A stretch of DNA of 37,763 bases from Pseudocitrobacter vendiensis (GTDB lineage: Bacteria > Pseudomonadota > Gammaproteobacteria > Enterobacterales > Enterobacteriaceae), in NCBI RefSeq assembly GCF_943590815.1, contig NZ_CALSBS010000036.1, forward strand, positions 1-37,763, read 5' to 3'. The notes under the pieces were generated by a model. It was not told where the DNA came from. It saw only the letters and a program-made list of their open reading frames with translations, and did no database searches. Position 1 is the first letter of the stretch; the number at the start of each line of letters is the position of its first letter. The translations under genes and the position numbers were made by a program. Below, one piece after another: positions 1 to 9,884 of this stretch.

Positions 1-17
1 AACACCGCGCGCACAAC

Positions 18-524
18 TCACAACATTCGCATCCAACGCACCACAAAATCCGCAATTCCCTCAACGTCATTGATATCCAATAACGGCACATTCACCCTGA
101 GAGAAATATCACTGGCCACAGCGATAACATGCTGATCGATCACCAGCTCTTGCGGCTTATGCCCGGCATCCTTGCGAAACAGCACAATTTTCGCGATTTC
201 TTCATGCTTAAATCCCTCCACCAGAATTACATCCAGCTTTGATGCATCCATTCTGCTGGCCAGGAATACGAGATCCAACTCCTCTTCCTCTGGTGTCTCC
301 GTCATCAGCGCCCAGCGCTGTTTACTGGCAACCAGCGTTTGTGTTGCGCCTGCTTTACGCAGTTCATAGCTATCCTTACCCGGCTTATCCACATCCATAT
401 TATGGTGCGTATGCTTTATAAGGCCCGGTCGTATCCCGCGCTGACATAGCGCTGGGATCAACTGCTTAAGCAACGTTGTTTTACCGGTCCCGCTCCATGC
501 CGCTATCGCTAATAAGGGAATCAT
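18..524 (-). CDS. mobB: Molybdopterin-guanine dinucleotide biosynthesis adaptor protein MobB
   Basis: This 168-residue cytosolic GTP-binding protein assists MobA in attaching GMP to molybdopterin, the cofactor form used by enzymes such as the formate dehydrogenase encoded further right. A Walker A P-loop ([10 protein letters not shown]) lies at residues 8-17, and the length is close to the E. coli protein (about 170-175 residues). The start codon overlaps the mobA stop in an ATGA arrangement, so the two genes are translationally coupled in one operon read leftward. In E. coli MobB is dispensable for cofactor synthesis and acts as an enhancer. The assignment rests on sequence similarity plus conserved order and is secure. 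Confidence 0.95.
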   Translation of the reverse strand: MIPLLAIAAWSGTGKTTLLKQLIPALCQRGIRPGLIKHTHHNMDVDKPGKDSYELRKAGATQTLVASKQRWALMTETPEEEELDLVFLASRMDASKLDVILVEGFKHEEIAKIVLFRKDAGHKPQELVIDQHVIAVASDISLRVNVPLLDINDVEGIADFVVRWMRML

Positions 525-1093
525 GAGTGCGCCTCAAACCACGCCAAATCATCCAGCGTATTCACGTTACTGAAGGCTTCCCGGCAATCGCTAAAATCCA
601 CTGCATGCCCACCAGCTTCACGCATAAAGACCATCACCCGGCGATCGCCACGTGCAAGATAGGCTTCAATATCTGCAGCGACCCGGCGATGAACCAGTGC
701 TATTGCCGGATGATCGCGGTCGCCATCATGAACCCACACCACTGGCGCTTCAGTACGCTGAGATTGTAGACGCTCCGCCAGATGGGCAGGAATAAACGGC
801 GTATCACACGGGCAGAACAGGAACCACTCGCCCTCAGCTTGCCTGATGACAGAAGCCATTCCGGCAAGTGGCCCCGGAAAATCGGCAAGCGTATCCTGAT
901 AAACGGGAAAACCACTGGCCAGATACACCGAAATATTGCGATTAGCGCTGATCGTCACAGTCTTCACCTGCGGCTGTAAACGATCCGCCACATGTTTCCA
1001 CAGCGGTTTCCCGTGCAGCGTCATTAATCCCTTATCCTGTCCACCCATTCGTGATGCTTTACCACCCGCCAGCACGACGCCCTTTATATTCAC
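521..1093 (-). CDS. mobA: Molybdenum cofactor guanylyltransferase MobA
   Basis: MobA transfers GMP from GTP to Mo-molybdopterin to make the bis-MGD precursor needed by DMSO-reductase-family enzymes. The 190-residue protein opens with the nucleotidyltransferase signature [15 protein letters not shown] (residues 8-22), which binds GTP. It has an acidic CDTPF motif at residues 96-100 that fits the metal and product site of the family. The gene is first in the mobAB pair, diverges from yihD across a 68-bp gap, and overlaps mobB by 4 bp. FdoG, also encoded in this window, is a predicted client because it carries bis-MGD. Confidence 0.95.
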   Translation of the reverse strand: MNIKGVVLAGGKASRMGGQDKGLMTLHGKPLWKHVADRLQPQVKTVTISANRNISVYLASGFPVYQDTLADFPGPLAGMASVIRQAEGEWFLFCPCDTPFIPAHLAERLQSQRTEAPVVWVHDGDRDHPAIALVHRRVAADIEAYLARGDRRVMVFMREAGGHAVDFSDCREAFSNVNTLDDLAWFEAHS

Positions 1094-1161
1094 TATATCG
1101 CCTCTTTTATTGTGGGTTTGACCCTGCTACCGTGTGTTAATCAAGAGTAAGGAGCACGACC

Positions 1162-1431
1162 ATGAAATGTAAACGTCTGAATGAAGTTATTGAACTCCTC
1201 CAGCCAGCCTGGCAGAAAGAGCCGGAACTGAACCTGATGCAATTTTTGCAGAAACTGGCGAAGGAGTCAGGTTTTGAGGGGGAACTGGCAGATTTAACGG
1301 ATGATATTCTGATCTATCACCTGAAAATGCGTGACTCGGCGAAAGATGCCGTGATTCCGGGTATCCAGAAAGATTACGAAGAAGATTTTAAAACCGCGCT
1401 GTTACGCGCACGCGGTGTGATTAAAGAGTAA
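1162..1431 (+). CDS. yihD: YihD family protein (DUF1040)
   Basis: This is an 89-residue, soluble, mostly helical protein of the DUF1040 family with no established biochemical function. It has no signal peptide or membrane segment. A clear AAGGAG ribosome-binding site sits about 8 nt before the ATG. It is read away from mobA and toward srkA. Its stop codon overlaps a CpxR-like box that probably drives srkA-dsbA, so the end of this gene doubles as a regulatory region for its neighbour. The name follows sequence and position relative to E. coli. Confidence 0.9.
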   Translation: MKCKRLNEVIELLQPAWQKEPELNLMQFLQKLAKESGFEGELADLTDDILIYHLKMRDSAKDAVIPGIQKDYEEDFKTALLRARGVIKE

Positions 1432-1442
1432 AAGGTTGTAAG
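1428..1442 (+). promoter_or_regulatory. CpxR-like box upstream of srkA-dsbA
   Basis: The sequence GTAAA-AGGTT-GTAAG matches the CpxR consensus of two GTAAA-type half-sites separated by 5 nt. It begins inside the yihD stop codon, about 67-81 nt before the srkA start. The E. coli yihE-dsbA promoter is a known CpxR target, so the site is expected here. A TATAGT element at 1487-1492 could be the -10 region, but I see no good -35. Confidence 0.6.
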
Positions 1443-1508
1443 CACAGCCGCTGAAAGCGCTACGAAATGATATCCTGAACTATTCGTATAGTTAGTCGGA
1501 TTGGCAGG

Positions 1509-2495
1509 ATGAACGACAAGGCTTTCACTTTTCAGACATTGCACCCGGATACCATTATCGATGCGTTATTCGATCAGGGTATTCGGGTGGATTCTGGCCT
1601 TACCCCGTTAAACAGCTATGAAAACCGGGTTTATCAATTTCAGGATGAAGATCGCCGCCGTATGGTGGTGAAGTTCTATCGCCCCGAACGCTGGTCGGCT
1701 GACCAAATTCTGGAAGAACATCGCTTCGCCCAGGAACTTCTTAATGATGAAGTGCCTGTTGCCGCGCCTATCACTTTCAACAACAAAACGCTGCTGACCC
1801 ATCAGGGGTTCTATTTCGCCGTATTCCCAAGTCTGGGAGGCCGCCAGTTTGAATCTGATAATCTGGATCAAATGGAGTGGGTTGGGCGTTATCTGGGGCG
1901 TTTGCACCAAACCGGCCGTAAGTCGCGCTTTGTAGCCCGTCCGGAAATTGGCGTGAAAGAGTATCTTATTGAGCCGCGCGCCGTTTTTGAACATTCCGCT
2001 CTGGTTCCCGCCGCGTTGAAAGAACGTTTTCTGAAAGCGACCGACGATCTCATTGATGCTGTGATGGCACAGTGGCATGGCCGCTTTAACACGCTGCGCC
2101 TGCACGGTGATTGCCATGCCGGGAATATTCTCTGGCGTGACGGGCCGCTGTTTGTTGATTTGGATGATGCGCGCACCGGCCCTGCGGTACAGGATCTGTG
2201 GATGTTGCTGAATGGCGATTGTGCCGAGCAGCGGATGCAGATGGAGATGATTGTTGAAGCCTACGAGGAGTTCAGCAATTTCAATCTGGATGAACTGGCA
2301 CTCATTGAGCCTTTACGCGCGATGCGATTGGTTTATTATCTTGCGTGGATTATCAGGCGCTGGGATGACCCTGCGTTTCCTCAGAATTTCCCCTGGCTTA
2401 CCGGGGAAGATTTCTGGCTGCGGCAGATTTCGATATTTATTGAGCAGGTGAAGGTTCTTCAGGAGCCCCCTCTTCAGTTAACGCCAATGTATTAA
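1509..2495 (+). CDS. srkA: Stress response serine/threonine kinase SrkA (YihE/RdoA)
   Basis: This 328-residue cytosolic protein kinase has an aminoglycoside-phosphotransferase-like fold. In E. coli it protects against stress-induced death and is part of the Cpx regulon. The catalytic loop HGDCHAGN places the catalytic Asp at residue 201, and the metal-binding DLDD motif begins with Asp217. The length equals that of the E. coli protein. The gene lies 27 nt upstream of dsbA and is probably cotranscribed with it from the upstream promoter carrying the CpxR box. dsbA may also have its own promoter within the srkA 3' end, as in E. coli, but I did not identify one. Confidence 0.95.
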   Translation: MNDKAFTFQTLHPDTIIDALFDQGIRVDSGLTPLNSYENRVYQFQDEDRRRMVVKFYRPERWSADQILEEHRFAQELLNDEVPVAAPITFNNKTLLTHQGFYFAVFPSLGGRQFESDNLDQMEWVGRYLGRLHQTGRKSRFVARPEIGVKEYLIEPRAVFEHSALVPAALKERFLKATDDLIDAVMAQWHGRFNTLRLHGDCHAGNILWRDGPLFVDLDDARTGPAVQDLWMLLNGDCAEQRMQMEMIVEAYEEFSNFNLDELALIEPLRAMRLVYYLAWIIRRWDDPAFPQNFPWLTGEDFWLRQISIFIEQVKVLQEPPLQLTPMY

Positions 2496-2522
2496 TTTGA
2501 CATATTCAGGAGAGAATTCGTT

Positions 2523-3146
2523 ATGAAAAAAATTTGGCTTGCGCTGGCAGGTATGATTCTGGCATTCAGCGCTTCCGCTGCTCAGATCACCGATGGCAAA
2601 CAATACACCACCCTCGATAAACCGGTTGCCGGCGAGCCGCAGGTACTGGAGTTCTTCTCGTTCTATTGCCCGCACTGCTATCAGTTTGAAGAAGTGCTGC
2701 ATGTTTCCGATACCGTGAAACAGAAACTGCCGGAAGGCACCAAAATGACCAAATACCACGTTGAGTTCCTGGGCCCGTTGGGCAAAGATCTGACTCAGGC
2801 GTGGGCGGTTGCAATGGCACTGGGTGTGGAAGATAAAATTACTGCGCCGATGTTCGAAGCCATTCAGAAAACACAGACTGTCCAGAACGTTGCCGATATC
2901 CGTAAGGTCTTCGTCGATGCAGGCGTAAAAGGTGAAGAATATGATGCCGCATGGAATAGCTTTGTGGTGAAATCCCTGGTAGCACAGCAGGAAAAAGCGG
3001 CCGCTGACCTGCAACTGCAGGGTGTTCCGGCGATGTTTGTTAACGGCAAATATCAGCTGAATCCGCAGGGTATGGATGCCAGCAACATGGAAATCTTTGT
3101 TCAGCAGTATGCTGATACCGTAAAACAACTTATTGAGAAAAAATAA
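2523..3146 (+). CDS. dsbA: Periplasmic thiol:disulfide oxidoreductase DsbA
   Basis: DsbA donates its disulfide to folding proteins in the periplasm and is reoxidised by DsbB. The 207-residue precursor starts with a Sec signal peptide of about 19 residues (cleavage at SASA|AQ). The thioredoxin-fold CPHC active site is at residues 49-52, which is Cys30/Cys33 of the mature protein. The cis-proline loop (GVPAMF) is around residue 169. The mature form is about one residue shorter than in E. coli. An AGGAG ribosome-binding site precedes the ATG, and a strong hairpin terminator follows the stop. Confidence 0.97.
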   Translation: MKKIWLALAGMILAFSASAAQITDGKQYTTLDKPVAGEPQVLEFFSFYCPHCYQFEEVLHVSDTVKQKLPEGTKMTKYHVEFLGPLGKDLTQAWAVAMALGVEDKITAPMFEAIQKTQTVQNVADIRKVFVDAGVKGEEYDAAWNSFVVKSLVAQQEKAAADLQLQGVPAMFVNGKYQLNPQGMDASNMEIFVQQYADTVKQLIEKK

Positions 3147-3166
3147 GTTTAATAAATAATATATAA

Positions 3167-3194
3167 GGCTCGCAAATTATTGCGGGCCTTTTTT
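3167..3194 (+). terminator. Rho-independent terminator of dsbA
   Basis: A 9-bp stem (GGCTCGCAA / TTGCGGGCC, with one G-T wobble) with a 4-nt loop is followed by a run of seven T residues. It lies 20 nt after the dsbA stop and closes the srkA-dsbA operon. Confidence 0.9.
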
Positions 3195-3305
3195 ATATCT
3201 TCCGGATAAACACATTCTGATAATTCGCTTTTAAGCCTAACAAATATACAGGCTCCAGATATTCTTTTATATAATAACCCAACATATTTATTAGGGATGA
3301 TTGTC

Positions 3306-4775
3306 ATGAAAAAGAGTGTCGTAGCGGCGGGCGTAGTGGTTGCTTTGGGTGTGTGTTGGATAGGTAGCGCATGGTATACCGGTAAACAGATCGAACCGAA
3401 AGTTACCGATTTTGTTTCTTCTTTTAATCAGGCCAGTAAAGCGAAATCCTCACAAATGGGGATGACATTAAGCTACAAGGATTTTTCTGGTGGCTTACTG
3501 AGTTCTCATTTTCAGGTGGTGCTGACGTTTGAACATGGCATAGAGGCTAGCGGCATTAAAGCCGGGCAGAACATTGCGTTTAATGTCGATGTTGATCATG
3601 GCCCTTTCCCACTTTCCTCGCTGGCGAAAGGCAGTTTTGCTCCTGCAATGGCGGCGATGAACGTGTCGCTGGTTAACGGTGAAATGACCAAACCGCTTTT
3701 TGATGCGGCAAAAGGGCGCTCGCCAATCGATGCAAATATTCGTGCAAGTTATGATAAAACTATCGCGACCCAGATTGTAGTGGCGCCAGCCTCTTATTCC
3801 GATACCAAAACCACATTTGCGTTTGAAGGGGGTGAATTTAATGTCTCAGGCGAAAACTCACTGCTCACGGATGCACAGATTAATGGGCAGTTAAAAAACA
3901 TTGTTATTAGCCAGGATAATAATGATGTAAAACTTTATTCAGATTCAATGACTGTTACGTCAACGGCTAATAAGGTTGATGATAATATCACTGTTGGCCA
4001 TGCAGATGTATCACTGAATAATATACGAGTAAACTCCAGGGGCAAAGATTTAATACAGATTAATGCCCTCACCGGAACCGGCGCTTTGGCATTATCCAGT
4101 GATAAAAAACACATTAACTATACCCAGGAATATGGCATCAAAGATTTGACGCGTGAAAATCAGAATCTGGGAAGCGGTAAAATTGCCCTGGTCTTAGAGA
4201 ATCTCGATCCTGTTGCGATTCGCGAGTTGTTCACTAATTACAACGCGGAACTGAGTAAGGCTATCGTGGCCAATCCTGCGCTGGGTGAAGATGAAGACGC
4301 GATGGGTGAGATCAGTTTGAAACTGCTCATGAAGTACATCGCCAACATCCAGAAAAGCGAGCCAGTCATTAAATTCCCGATTAGCTGGAAAAATGAAAAA
4401 GGGGAAATGACGGCTAATATTAATATCGCCATTGCCGATCCGGTCAAAGCAAAATTCACGCCAGGAACCTTAACCGAATCCGTAGACCAGAATGTTAAAG
4501 CCATGACGGCCAACGTCATGCTGCCTCTGGATGTTTTCACCTACACCGCTAAGCAAATAAAGCTGGCGGAGGGTAAGGATGACGCTGCCGCACAAAAACA
4601 GGCTGAGAAAGACGTTAAAAATGCCATTACGGTTGGTAAAATGATGGATCTTATCAGCGTGGACGATAAAGCGGCGAAGCTTGATTTTGAATATCAGCAG
4701 GGAAAAGTTGTCTTTAACGGCAAAGAGATGACGGCGGAAGAGTTTATGGCGCGGGGAGGTCGTTTCCTGCCATAA
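3306..4775 (+). CDS. yihF: YihF family protein (DUF945, YdgA-like)
   Basis: This protein of about 489 residues belongs to the DUF945 family and is related to YdgA. The N-terminus has a hydrophobic stretch (about residues 5-25) after MKK that should act as an uncleaved anchor or signal, putting the rest in the periplasm. The remainder is a long beta-rich domain without catalytic motifs I recognise. I prefer the ATG at 3306 because AGGGA lies 8 nt upstream. An in-frame ATG at 3297 overlaps that ribosome-binding site and would add three residues. The gene is convergent with yihG. Its function is unknown. Confidence 0.88.
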   Translation: MKKSVVAAGVVVALGVCWIGSAWYTGKQIEPKVTDFVSSFNQASKAKSSQMGMTLSYKDFSGGLLSSHFQVVLTFEHGIEASGIKAGQNIAFNVDVDHGPFPLSSLAKGSFAPAMAAMNVSLVNGEMTKPLFDAAKGRSPIDANIRASYDKTIATQIVVAPASYSDTKTTFAFEGGEFNVSGENSLLTDAQINGQLKNIVISQDNNDVKLYSDSMTVTSTANKVDDNITVGHADVSLNNIRVNSRGKDLIQINALTGTGALALSSDKKHINYTQEYGIKDLTRENQNLGSGKIALVLENLDPVAIRELFTNYNAELSKAIVANPALGEDEDAMGEISLKLLMKYIANIQKSEPVIKFPISWKNEKGEMTANINIAIADPVKAKFTPGTLTESVDQNVKAMTANVMLPLDVFTYTAKQIKLAEGKDDAAAQKQAEKDVKNAITVGKMMDLISVDDKAAKLDFEYQQGKVVFNGKEMTAEEFMARGGRFLP

Positions 4776-4782
4776 GTTGATA

Positions 4783-4813
4783 ATCTCGCCTCCTGCCATT
4801 CAGGAGGCGAGAT
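4783..4813. terminator. Perfect hairpin between convergent yihF and yihG
   Basis: A perfect 13-bp inverted repeat (ATCTCGCCTCCTG and its complement) with a 5-nt loop lies exactly between the two convergent stop codons. Neither side has a long T tract, so it is probably a bidirectional terminator or an RNA-stabilising hairpin. Confidence 0.65.
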
Positions 4814-4820
4814 ATAGGTA

Positions 4821-5753
4821 TTATTTCTTCTGTGAATGCGGCGTAATGAGAGACGTCAGCAATGTATCTTTTTCTTCCCACAGTGAGTTCAGCCACTGCT
4901 GGAAACGGCGCTTGAAGTTCTTATCTGAGACATAATCACCGTGTAACTCTTCGGCCACCGGCAGCAGATTCACGCGTACCACAATGCGCGTTAGCTTCCC
5001 ACTTAGCATGTCAAAGAAGGGGCTGTCGTTGTTTTCCGGGTAACACAACGTCACATCAAGCAACTTATCGAACTGCGCACCCAGCACGCTCAGCGCCATC
5101 GCAATGCCAGCGGCTTTCGGCGGCAGCAGATTTTTATACGGCGAGCGGGTCTGGCGGCGTTTCTCTTCGGTAAAGCGTGAGCCTTCGACAAAATTCACAA
5201 TAGTGGTGGGATGCGTGCGAAACTTCTCGCAGGAGCGGCGCGTCGTTTCAACATCTTTTCCGCGACGCTCCGGATGGCGGATGAGATAGCTATGCGAGTA
5301 GCGACGCATAAACGGCATATCCAGCGCCCAGCAGGCCAGACCGATAAAGGGAACCCAGGCCAGTTGCTGCTTCAGGAAATACTTATTCATTGGAATGTGC
5401 TTACGGAAAATCACGCACAGCACCACGATGTCGGCCCAACTGTGGTGATTGCAGATAAGTAAATACCAGTTCTTTTTGTTCAGCTTCTCCAGACCCTGAA
5501 TTTCCCACTTCAGATGTGGGTTGAGATGCAGCAGCGCCGCCAGGCCTTCACACCAGCAGTACATCATAAAATTGCAAAAAACGGAGACGGAGCGCCAGAT
5601 TGCCGGAATGGGCAAAATGAGCTTAACAAGCCCGGCGATGATGATCGGCACGGAACACAATATGGTCAGTAAAATAGTAAGCGCGATACTTATGGGAAGC
5701 GTTATCGCCGCGAGCAATCTCGACATAATTAGTTTATTCAGATAGTTAGTCAT
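4821..5753 (-). CDS. yihG: Membrane-bound acyltransferase YihG (PlsC-like)
   Basis: This 310-residue lysophospholipid acyltransferase-like protein belongs to the PlsC family. An N-terminal hydrophobic region (about residues 10-48) anchors it in the inner membrane. The catalytic HX4D motif reads HHSWAD, with His103 and Asp108, and the substrate-binding FVEGSRF motif follows further on. In E. coli YihG is reported as an additional 1-acylglycerol-3-phosphate acyltransferase affecting lipid composition, with a possible link to motility. No clear ribosome-binding site is visible before the ATG at 5753. An in-frame ATG nine codons later is possible, but the longer form matches the E. coli length. 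Confidence 0.9.
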   Translation of the reverse strand: MTNYLNKLIMSRLLAAITLPISIALTILLTILCSVPIIIAGLVKLILPIPAIWRSVSVFCNFMMYCWCEGLAALLHLNPHLKWEIQGLEKLNKKNWYLLICNHHSWADIVVLCVIFRKHIPMNKYFLKQQLAWVPFIGLACWALDMPFMRRYSHSYLIRHPERRGKDVETTRRSCEKFRTHPTTIVNFVEGSRFTEEKRRQTRSPYKNLLPPKAAGIAMALSVLGAQFDKLLDVTLCYPENNDSPFFDMLSGKLTRIVVRVNLLPVAEELHGDYVSDKNFKRRFQQWLNSLWEEKDTLLTSLITPHSQKK

Positions 5754-6122
5754 TTAACGCGCGCAGGCAAAACGCACAAGGGGCTGATTTTATCAGAAAA
5801 CACACCCAATGACGGGTCTTACCAGAACAGAAAAATAACCTCTGCTTATATCCACACAGGATAAATTGTCACCACATCTTATTTTGAGTTGGCGATCTAT
5901 GTGTAACTATATGAAAAATATAATATATTTATGGATTATATAAACGAGAATGATCACATGTTATTAGCATAATAAAACTATACACAAAGTTATCCACAGT
6001 TTTGATTTGCGAGTGATCCAGAAGATCTGCAAATCTTTTCGCGTAAATGGGGCGAAAAACTCATGTTTTCATGCTGTCTGTGGCATGCTTTAACCATAAT
6101 CTGATAAACAGGCACGGAAATT
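5754..6122. other. AT-rich yihG-polA intergenic region
   Basis: This 369-bp gap has no protein-coding gene I can support. It is strongly AT-rich from about 5830 to 5990. It contains DnaA-box-like sites (listed separately) and several GATC sequences, and it must carry the polA promoter. Confidence 0.6.
5978..5998 (+). promoter_or_regulatory. Tandem DnaA boxes upstream of polA
   Basis: A perfect DnaA box, TTATCCACA, lies at 5990-5998. A one-mismatch box, CTATACACA, sits just before it at 5978-5986, spaced 12 bp in the same orientation. A further one-mismatch box, ATATCCACA, is at 5848-5856. They lie about 125-275 bp upstream of polA. DnaA has been reported to stimulate polA expression in E. 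coli, so a regulatory role is more likely than an origin. Confidence 0.6.
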
Positions 6123-8915
6123 ATGGTTCAGATCCCCGAAAATCCCCTTATCCTCGTTGATGGCTCCTCGTATCTTTACAGGGCGTATCATGCTTTCCCA
6201 CCGCTGACCAACGGCGCAGGCGAACCGACTGGCGCGATGTATGGCGTGCTGAATATGCTGCGCAGCCTGTTGCTGCAATATCAGCCGACGCATGCGGTTG
6301 TGGTGTTTGATGCGAAGGGTAAAACCTTCCGTGACGAACTGTTTGAGGATTACAAATCTCACCGTCCACCGATGCCTGACGATTTGCGTGCGCAGATCGA
6401 GCCGCTGCACGCGATGGTGAAAGCCATGGGGCTTCCGCTGATGGCTGTATCGGGTGTTGAAGCGGATGACGTGATCGGCACGCTGGCGCGCGAAGCGGAA
6501 GCGGCGGGGCGCCCGGTGTTGATCAGCACCGGCGATAAAGATATGGCGCAATTGGTTACGCCGGGTATCACCCTGATTAACACCATGACCAACACCATTC
6601 TTGGCCCGGAAGAAGTGGTGACCAAGTACGGTGTGCCGCCAGAGCTCATCATCGACTTCCTCGCGCTGATGGGCGACTCCTCGGATAACATTCCGGGCGT
6701 GCCGGGGGTGGGCGAAAAAACCGCGCAGGCGCTGCTGCAGGGGCTGGGTGGGCTCGATACTCTGTATGCCGAATCGGATAAAATTGCCGGGCTGAGCTTC
6801 CGTGGCGCGAAAACCATGGCCGCGAAGCTCGAGCAGAACAAAGAGGTGGCGTATCTCTCCTATAAACTCGCGACCATCAAAACCGATGTTGAGCTGGAAC
6901 TGACCTGCGAACAGCTGGAAGTGCAGCCGCCAGCGGCGGAAGAACTGTTGGGGTTGTTCAAAAAGTACGAATTCAAACGCTGGATAACCGATGTTGAGTC
7001 CGGTAAATGGTTGCAGGCGAAAGGCGCGAAGCCGACAAAATCCGCTGCCAAACCTGCGGAAACCATCGTGGTGGAAGATGAAGTCGAAACCACCGCCACC
7101 CTGAGCGCCGATAACTACGTCACGATCCTGGACGAGGCGACCCTGCTCGACTGGATTGAGAAGCTGAAAAAAGCGCCGTTGTTTGCTTTCGATACGGAAA
7201 CGGACAGCCTCGATAATGTCTCTGCCAATATGGTCGGCCTGTCGTTTGCAACCGAACCCGGTGTTGCCGCATATGTGCCAGTGGCGCACGATTATCTTGA
7301 CGCGCCAGAACAGATTTCCCGCGAACGCGCGCTGGAACTGCTCAAGCCGCTGCTGGAAGATGAAAAATGCCTGAAGGTTGGGCAGAACCTGAAATATGAC
7401 CGCGGGATCCTCGCTAACTACGGCATTGAACTGCGCGGGATTGCCTATGACACCATGCTGGAATCCTACACGCTGGATAGCGTGGCGGGCCGCCATGACA
7501 TGGACAGCCTTTCTGATCGCTGGTTGAAGCATAAAACCATCACCTTTGAAGAGATTGCCGGTAAAGGTAAGAAGCAACTGACCTTCAACCAGATCGCACT
7601 GGAAGAAGCGGGCCGCTATGCGGCGGAAGACGCCGACGTCACGCTGCAACTGCATCTGAAAATGTGGCCGAAGCTGCAGAAGGAAAAAGGGCCGCTGAGC
7701 GTCTTCGAAAATATCGAGATGCCGCTGGTGCCGGTACTGTCGCGCGTGGAACGCAATGGTGTGAAGATCGACCCGGCAGTTCTGCATGCGCATTCGCAGG
7801 AGATTGCGAAACGGCTGGTGGAGCTGGAGCAGAAAGCCTTTGAGGTCGCTGGTGAAGAGTTTAATCTCTCCTCGCCAAAACAGTTGCAAACCATTCTGTT
7901 TGAAAAACAGGGTATTAAGCCGCTGAAGAAAACCCCTGGCGGCGCACCGTCTACGTCGGAAGAAGTGCTGGAAGAGCTGGCGCTGGATTATCCACTGCCA
8001 AAAGTCATTCTTGAGTATCGTGGCCTGGCGAAACTGAAATCTACCTATACCGACAAGCTACCGTTGATGATCAACCCGAAAACCGGGCGCGTGCACACCT
8101 CTTATCATCAGGCTGTCACCGCAACGGGACGTCTCTCCTCAACGGATCCGAACCTGCAAAACATTCCGGTACGTAATGATGAAGGGCGTCGTATTCGTCA
8201 GGCGTTTATTGCGCCGAAAGATTACGTGATTGTTTCTGCGGACTACTCACAAATCGAACTGCGTATTATGGCGCACCTGTCGCGTGATAAGGGCCTGCTG
8301 ACTGCGTTTGCGGAAGGGAAAGATATCCACCGCGCGACGGCGGCGGAAGTTTTTGGTTTGTCGTTAGAGAGTGTCAGCAGCGAACAGCGTCGCAGCGCGA
8401 AGGCGATTAACTTTGGTTTAATCTACGGCATGAGTGCTTTTGGCCTCTCCCGCCAGCTCAACATTCCACGTAAAGAGTCGCAGAAGTATATGGATCTCTA
8501 CTTCGAGCGTTACCCTGGTGTCATGGAATATATGGAGCGCACCCGCGCACAGGCGAAAGAGCAGGGTTACGTTGAAACGCTGGATGGCCGTCGTCTTTAT
8601 CTCCCGGACATCAAATCCAGCAACGGCGCGCGTCGTGCCGGGGCTGAACGTGCCGCGATCAACGCTCCCATGCAGGGCACTGCCGCAGATATCATTAAGC
8701 GAGCGATGATTGCTGTGGATGCCTGGCTTGAGAGTGAAAAACCGCGCGTGCGCATGATCATGCAGGTGCACGATGAACTGGTGTTTGAAGTGCATAAAGA
8801 TGACGTGGACACCGTGTCGAAGAAAATTCACGAACTGATGGAAAACAGTACCCAACTGGATGTGCCATTGCTGGTGGAAGTGGGCAGCGGCGAAAACTGG
8901 GATCAGGCGCACTAA
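6123..8915 (+). CDS. polA: DNA polymerase I
   Basis: This 930-residue enzyme performs Okazaki fragment maturation and gap filling in DNA repair. It has a 5' nuclease domain (about 1-325), a 3'-5' proofreading exonuclease domain with DTETDS at Asp357, and a family A polymerase domain. The polymerase motifs are A (DYSQIELR, Asp707), B ([14 protein letters not shown]) and C (VHDE, Asp884). These positions are offset by two from E. coli Asp355, Asp705 and Asp882. All catalytic residues are present, so the enzyme should be fully active. It is monocistronic and followed by the spf RNA gene. Confidence 0.98.
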   Translation: MVQIPENPLILVDGSSYLYRAYHAFPPLTNGAGEPTGAMYGVLNMLRSLLLQYQPTHAVVVFDAKGKTFRDELFEDYKSHRPPMPDDLRAQIEPLHAMVKAMGLPLMAVSGVEADDVIGTLAREAEAAGRPVLISTGDKDMAQLVTPGITLINTMTNTILGPEEVVTKYGVPPELIIDFLALMGDSSDNIPGVPGVGEKTAQALLQGLGGLDTLYAESDKIAGLSFRGAKTMAAKLEQNKEVAYLSYKLATIKTDVELELTCEQLEVQPPAAEELLGLFKKYEFKRWITDVESGKWLQAKGAKPTKSAAKPAETIVVEDEVETTATLSADNYVTILDEATLLDWIEKLKKAPLFAFDTETDSLDNVSANMVGLSFATEPGVAAYVPVAHDYLDAPEQISRERALELLKPLLEDEKCLKVGQNLKYDRGILANYGIELRGIAYDTMLESYTLDSVAGRHDMDSLSDRWLKHKTITFEEIAGKGKKQLTFNQIALEEAGRYAAEDADVTLQLHLKMWPKLQKEKGPLSVFENIEMPLVPVLSRVERNGVKIDPAVLHAHSQEIAKRLVELEQKAFEVAGEEFNLSSPKQLQTILFEKQGIKPLKKTPGGAPSTSEEVLEELALDYPLPKVILEYRGLAKLKSTYTDKLPLMINPKTGRVHTSYHQAVTATGRLSSTDPNLQNIPVRNDEGRRIRQAFIAPKDYVIVSADYSQIELRIMAHLSRDKGLLTAFAEGKDIHRATAAEVFGLSLESVSSEQRRSAKAINFGLIYGMSAFGLSRQLNIPRKESQKYMDLYFERYPGVMEYMERTRAQAKEQGYVETLDGRRLYLPDIKSSNGARRAGAERAAINAPMQGTAADIIKRAMIAVDAWLESEKPRVRMIMQVHDELVFEVHKDDVDTVSKKIHELMENSTQLDVPLLVEVGSGENWDQAH

Positions 8916-9062
8916 GCTTTCGGTGACCAAGCGCTTTTTTGGTAAGTAAGCAACATAACTTATAGCGTTTTGTGATGAACATTAGAATTCGCTATGTAAT
9001 AAGTGAAAAAAAACTACAAAAAGTGCTTTCTGTGACCAAAAAAAAAGAGTAGAGTTAGTCGC

Positions 9063-9171
9063 GTAGGGTACAGAGGTAAGATGTTCTATCTTTCAGACCT
9101 TTTACTTCACGTAATCGGATTTGGCTGAATATTTTAGCCGCCCCGGTCAGTAATGACCGGGGCGTTTTTTA
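9063..9171 (+). ncRNA. spf: Spot 42 regulatory RNA
   Basis: Spot 42 is an Hfq-dependent small RNA that represses secondary carbon metabolism genes such as galK and is itself repressed by cAMP-CRP. The 109-nt gene begins GTAGGGTACAGAGG and ends in a GC-rich hairpin (GCCCCGGTCA / TGACCGGGGC) followed by T6. The unstructured targeting regions look identical to E. coli as I remember it. The terminator stem carries a paired change. A TAGAGT element at 9050-9055 is correctly placed as the -10 box. The position between polA and engB is conserved. Confidence 0.96.
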
Positions 9172-9218
9172 TTGGGCGAAAGAAAAGCCGCCGGATGGCA
9201 GCTTTGCGTGAAACCCGG

Positions 9219-9238
9219 GTCGGGCAACCGCGCCCGAC
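9219..9238. repeat. Hairpin downstream of engB
   Basis: GTCGGGC and its exact complement GCCCGAC are separated by 6 nt, between the convergent spf and engB genes. No T tract follows on the engB strand, so it is either a weak terminator or part of a degraded REP-like element. Confidence 0.45.
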
Positions 9239-9248
9239 GACAGAATGA

Positions 9249-9884
9249 TTACTCTTCGGCTTCTTCAGCCGCCACTTCCGGCGGGATCTCACTGTACCAG
9301 GTGTCCAGTTTCTGACGCAGCTTATCCACACCCTGCTTTTTCAGCGATGAAAACGCTTCAACCTGCACGTCACCGTTAAAGGCGAGCACGGCTTCGCGCA
9401 CCATGTTGACCTGCGCTTTGCGCGCACCGCTGGCGAGCTTATCGGCTTTGGTCAGCAATACCAGCACTTCAATTTCACTGTCTACGGCCCACTGAATCAT
9501 CTGCTGATCAAGATCTTTCAGTGGATGGCGGATGTCCATCAGGATAACAATCCCTTTCAGACACAGGCGTTTTTCCAGGTATTCACCCAGCGCACGCTGC
9601 CATTTAATTTTCATCTCTTCCGGTACTTCGGCGTAACCGTAGCCCGGTAAGTCGACCAGACGTTTACCGTCAGCCACTTCAAACAGGTTAATCAACTGTG
9701 TACGACCCGGCGTCTTTGACGTACGAGCCAGACTTTTTTGGTTGGTCAGCGTATTCAGCGCGCTGGATTTCCCGGCGTTGGAGCGACCTGCAAAAGCCAC
9801 TTCGATGCCGGTATCGGAAGGTAAGTGGCGGATATCTGGCGCACTGGTCACAAAATGCGTCAGTTGGTAATTCAAGTTAGTCAA
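9249..9884 (-). CDS. engB: Ribosome biogenesis GTP-binding protein EngB (YihA/YsxC)
   Basis: This TrmE-Era-EngA-EngB-family GTPase is needed for 50S ribosomal subunit assembly and cell division. It carries the G1 P-loop GRSNAGKSS, the G3 motif DLPGYG and the G4 motif TKAD. I place the start at the TTG at 9884 because GGAG lies 9 nt upstream and it gives 211 residues beginning (M)TNLNYQ, like the E. coli protein. A longer reading from a TTG at 9911 is possible but has no ribosome-binding site in the right place. The tail is acidic (AAEEAEE). Confidence 0.94.
   Translation of the reverse strand: MTNLNYQLTHFVTSAPDIRHLPSDTGIEVAFAGRSNAGKSSALNTLTNQKSLARTSKTPGRTQLINLFEVADGKRLVDLPGYGYAEVPEEMKIKWQRALGEYLEKRLCLKGIVILMDIRHPLKDLDQQMIQWAVDSEIEVLVLLTKADKLASGARKAQVNMVREAVLAFNGDVQVEAFSSLKKQGVDKLRQKLDTWYSEIPPEVAAEEAEE

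Noticed and set aside
5830-6000. AT-rich region with DnaA boxes as a replication origin
   Set aside because: There are too few boxes, no 13-mer array was recognised, and enterobacterial oriC has different neighbours. A polA regulatory role fits better.
6090-7889. Long open frame antisense to polA (about 600 codons)
   Set aside because: It lies opposite the polA coding sequence, has a low-complexity Arg/His/Phe/Gln-rich composition typical of the reverse of GC-rich coding DNA, and matches no family I know.
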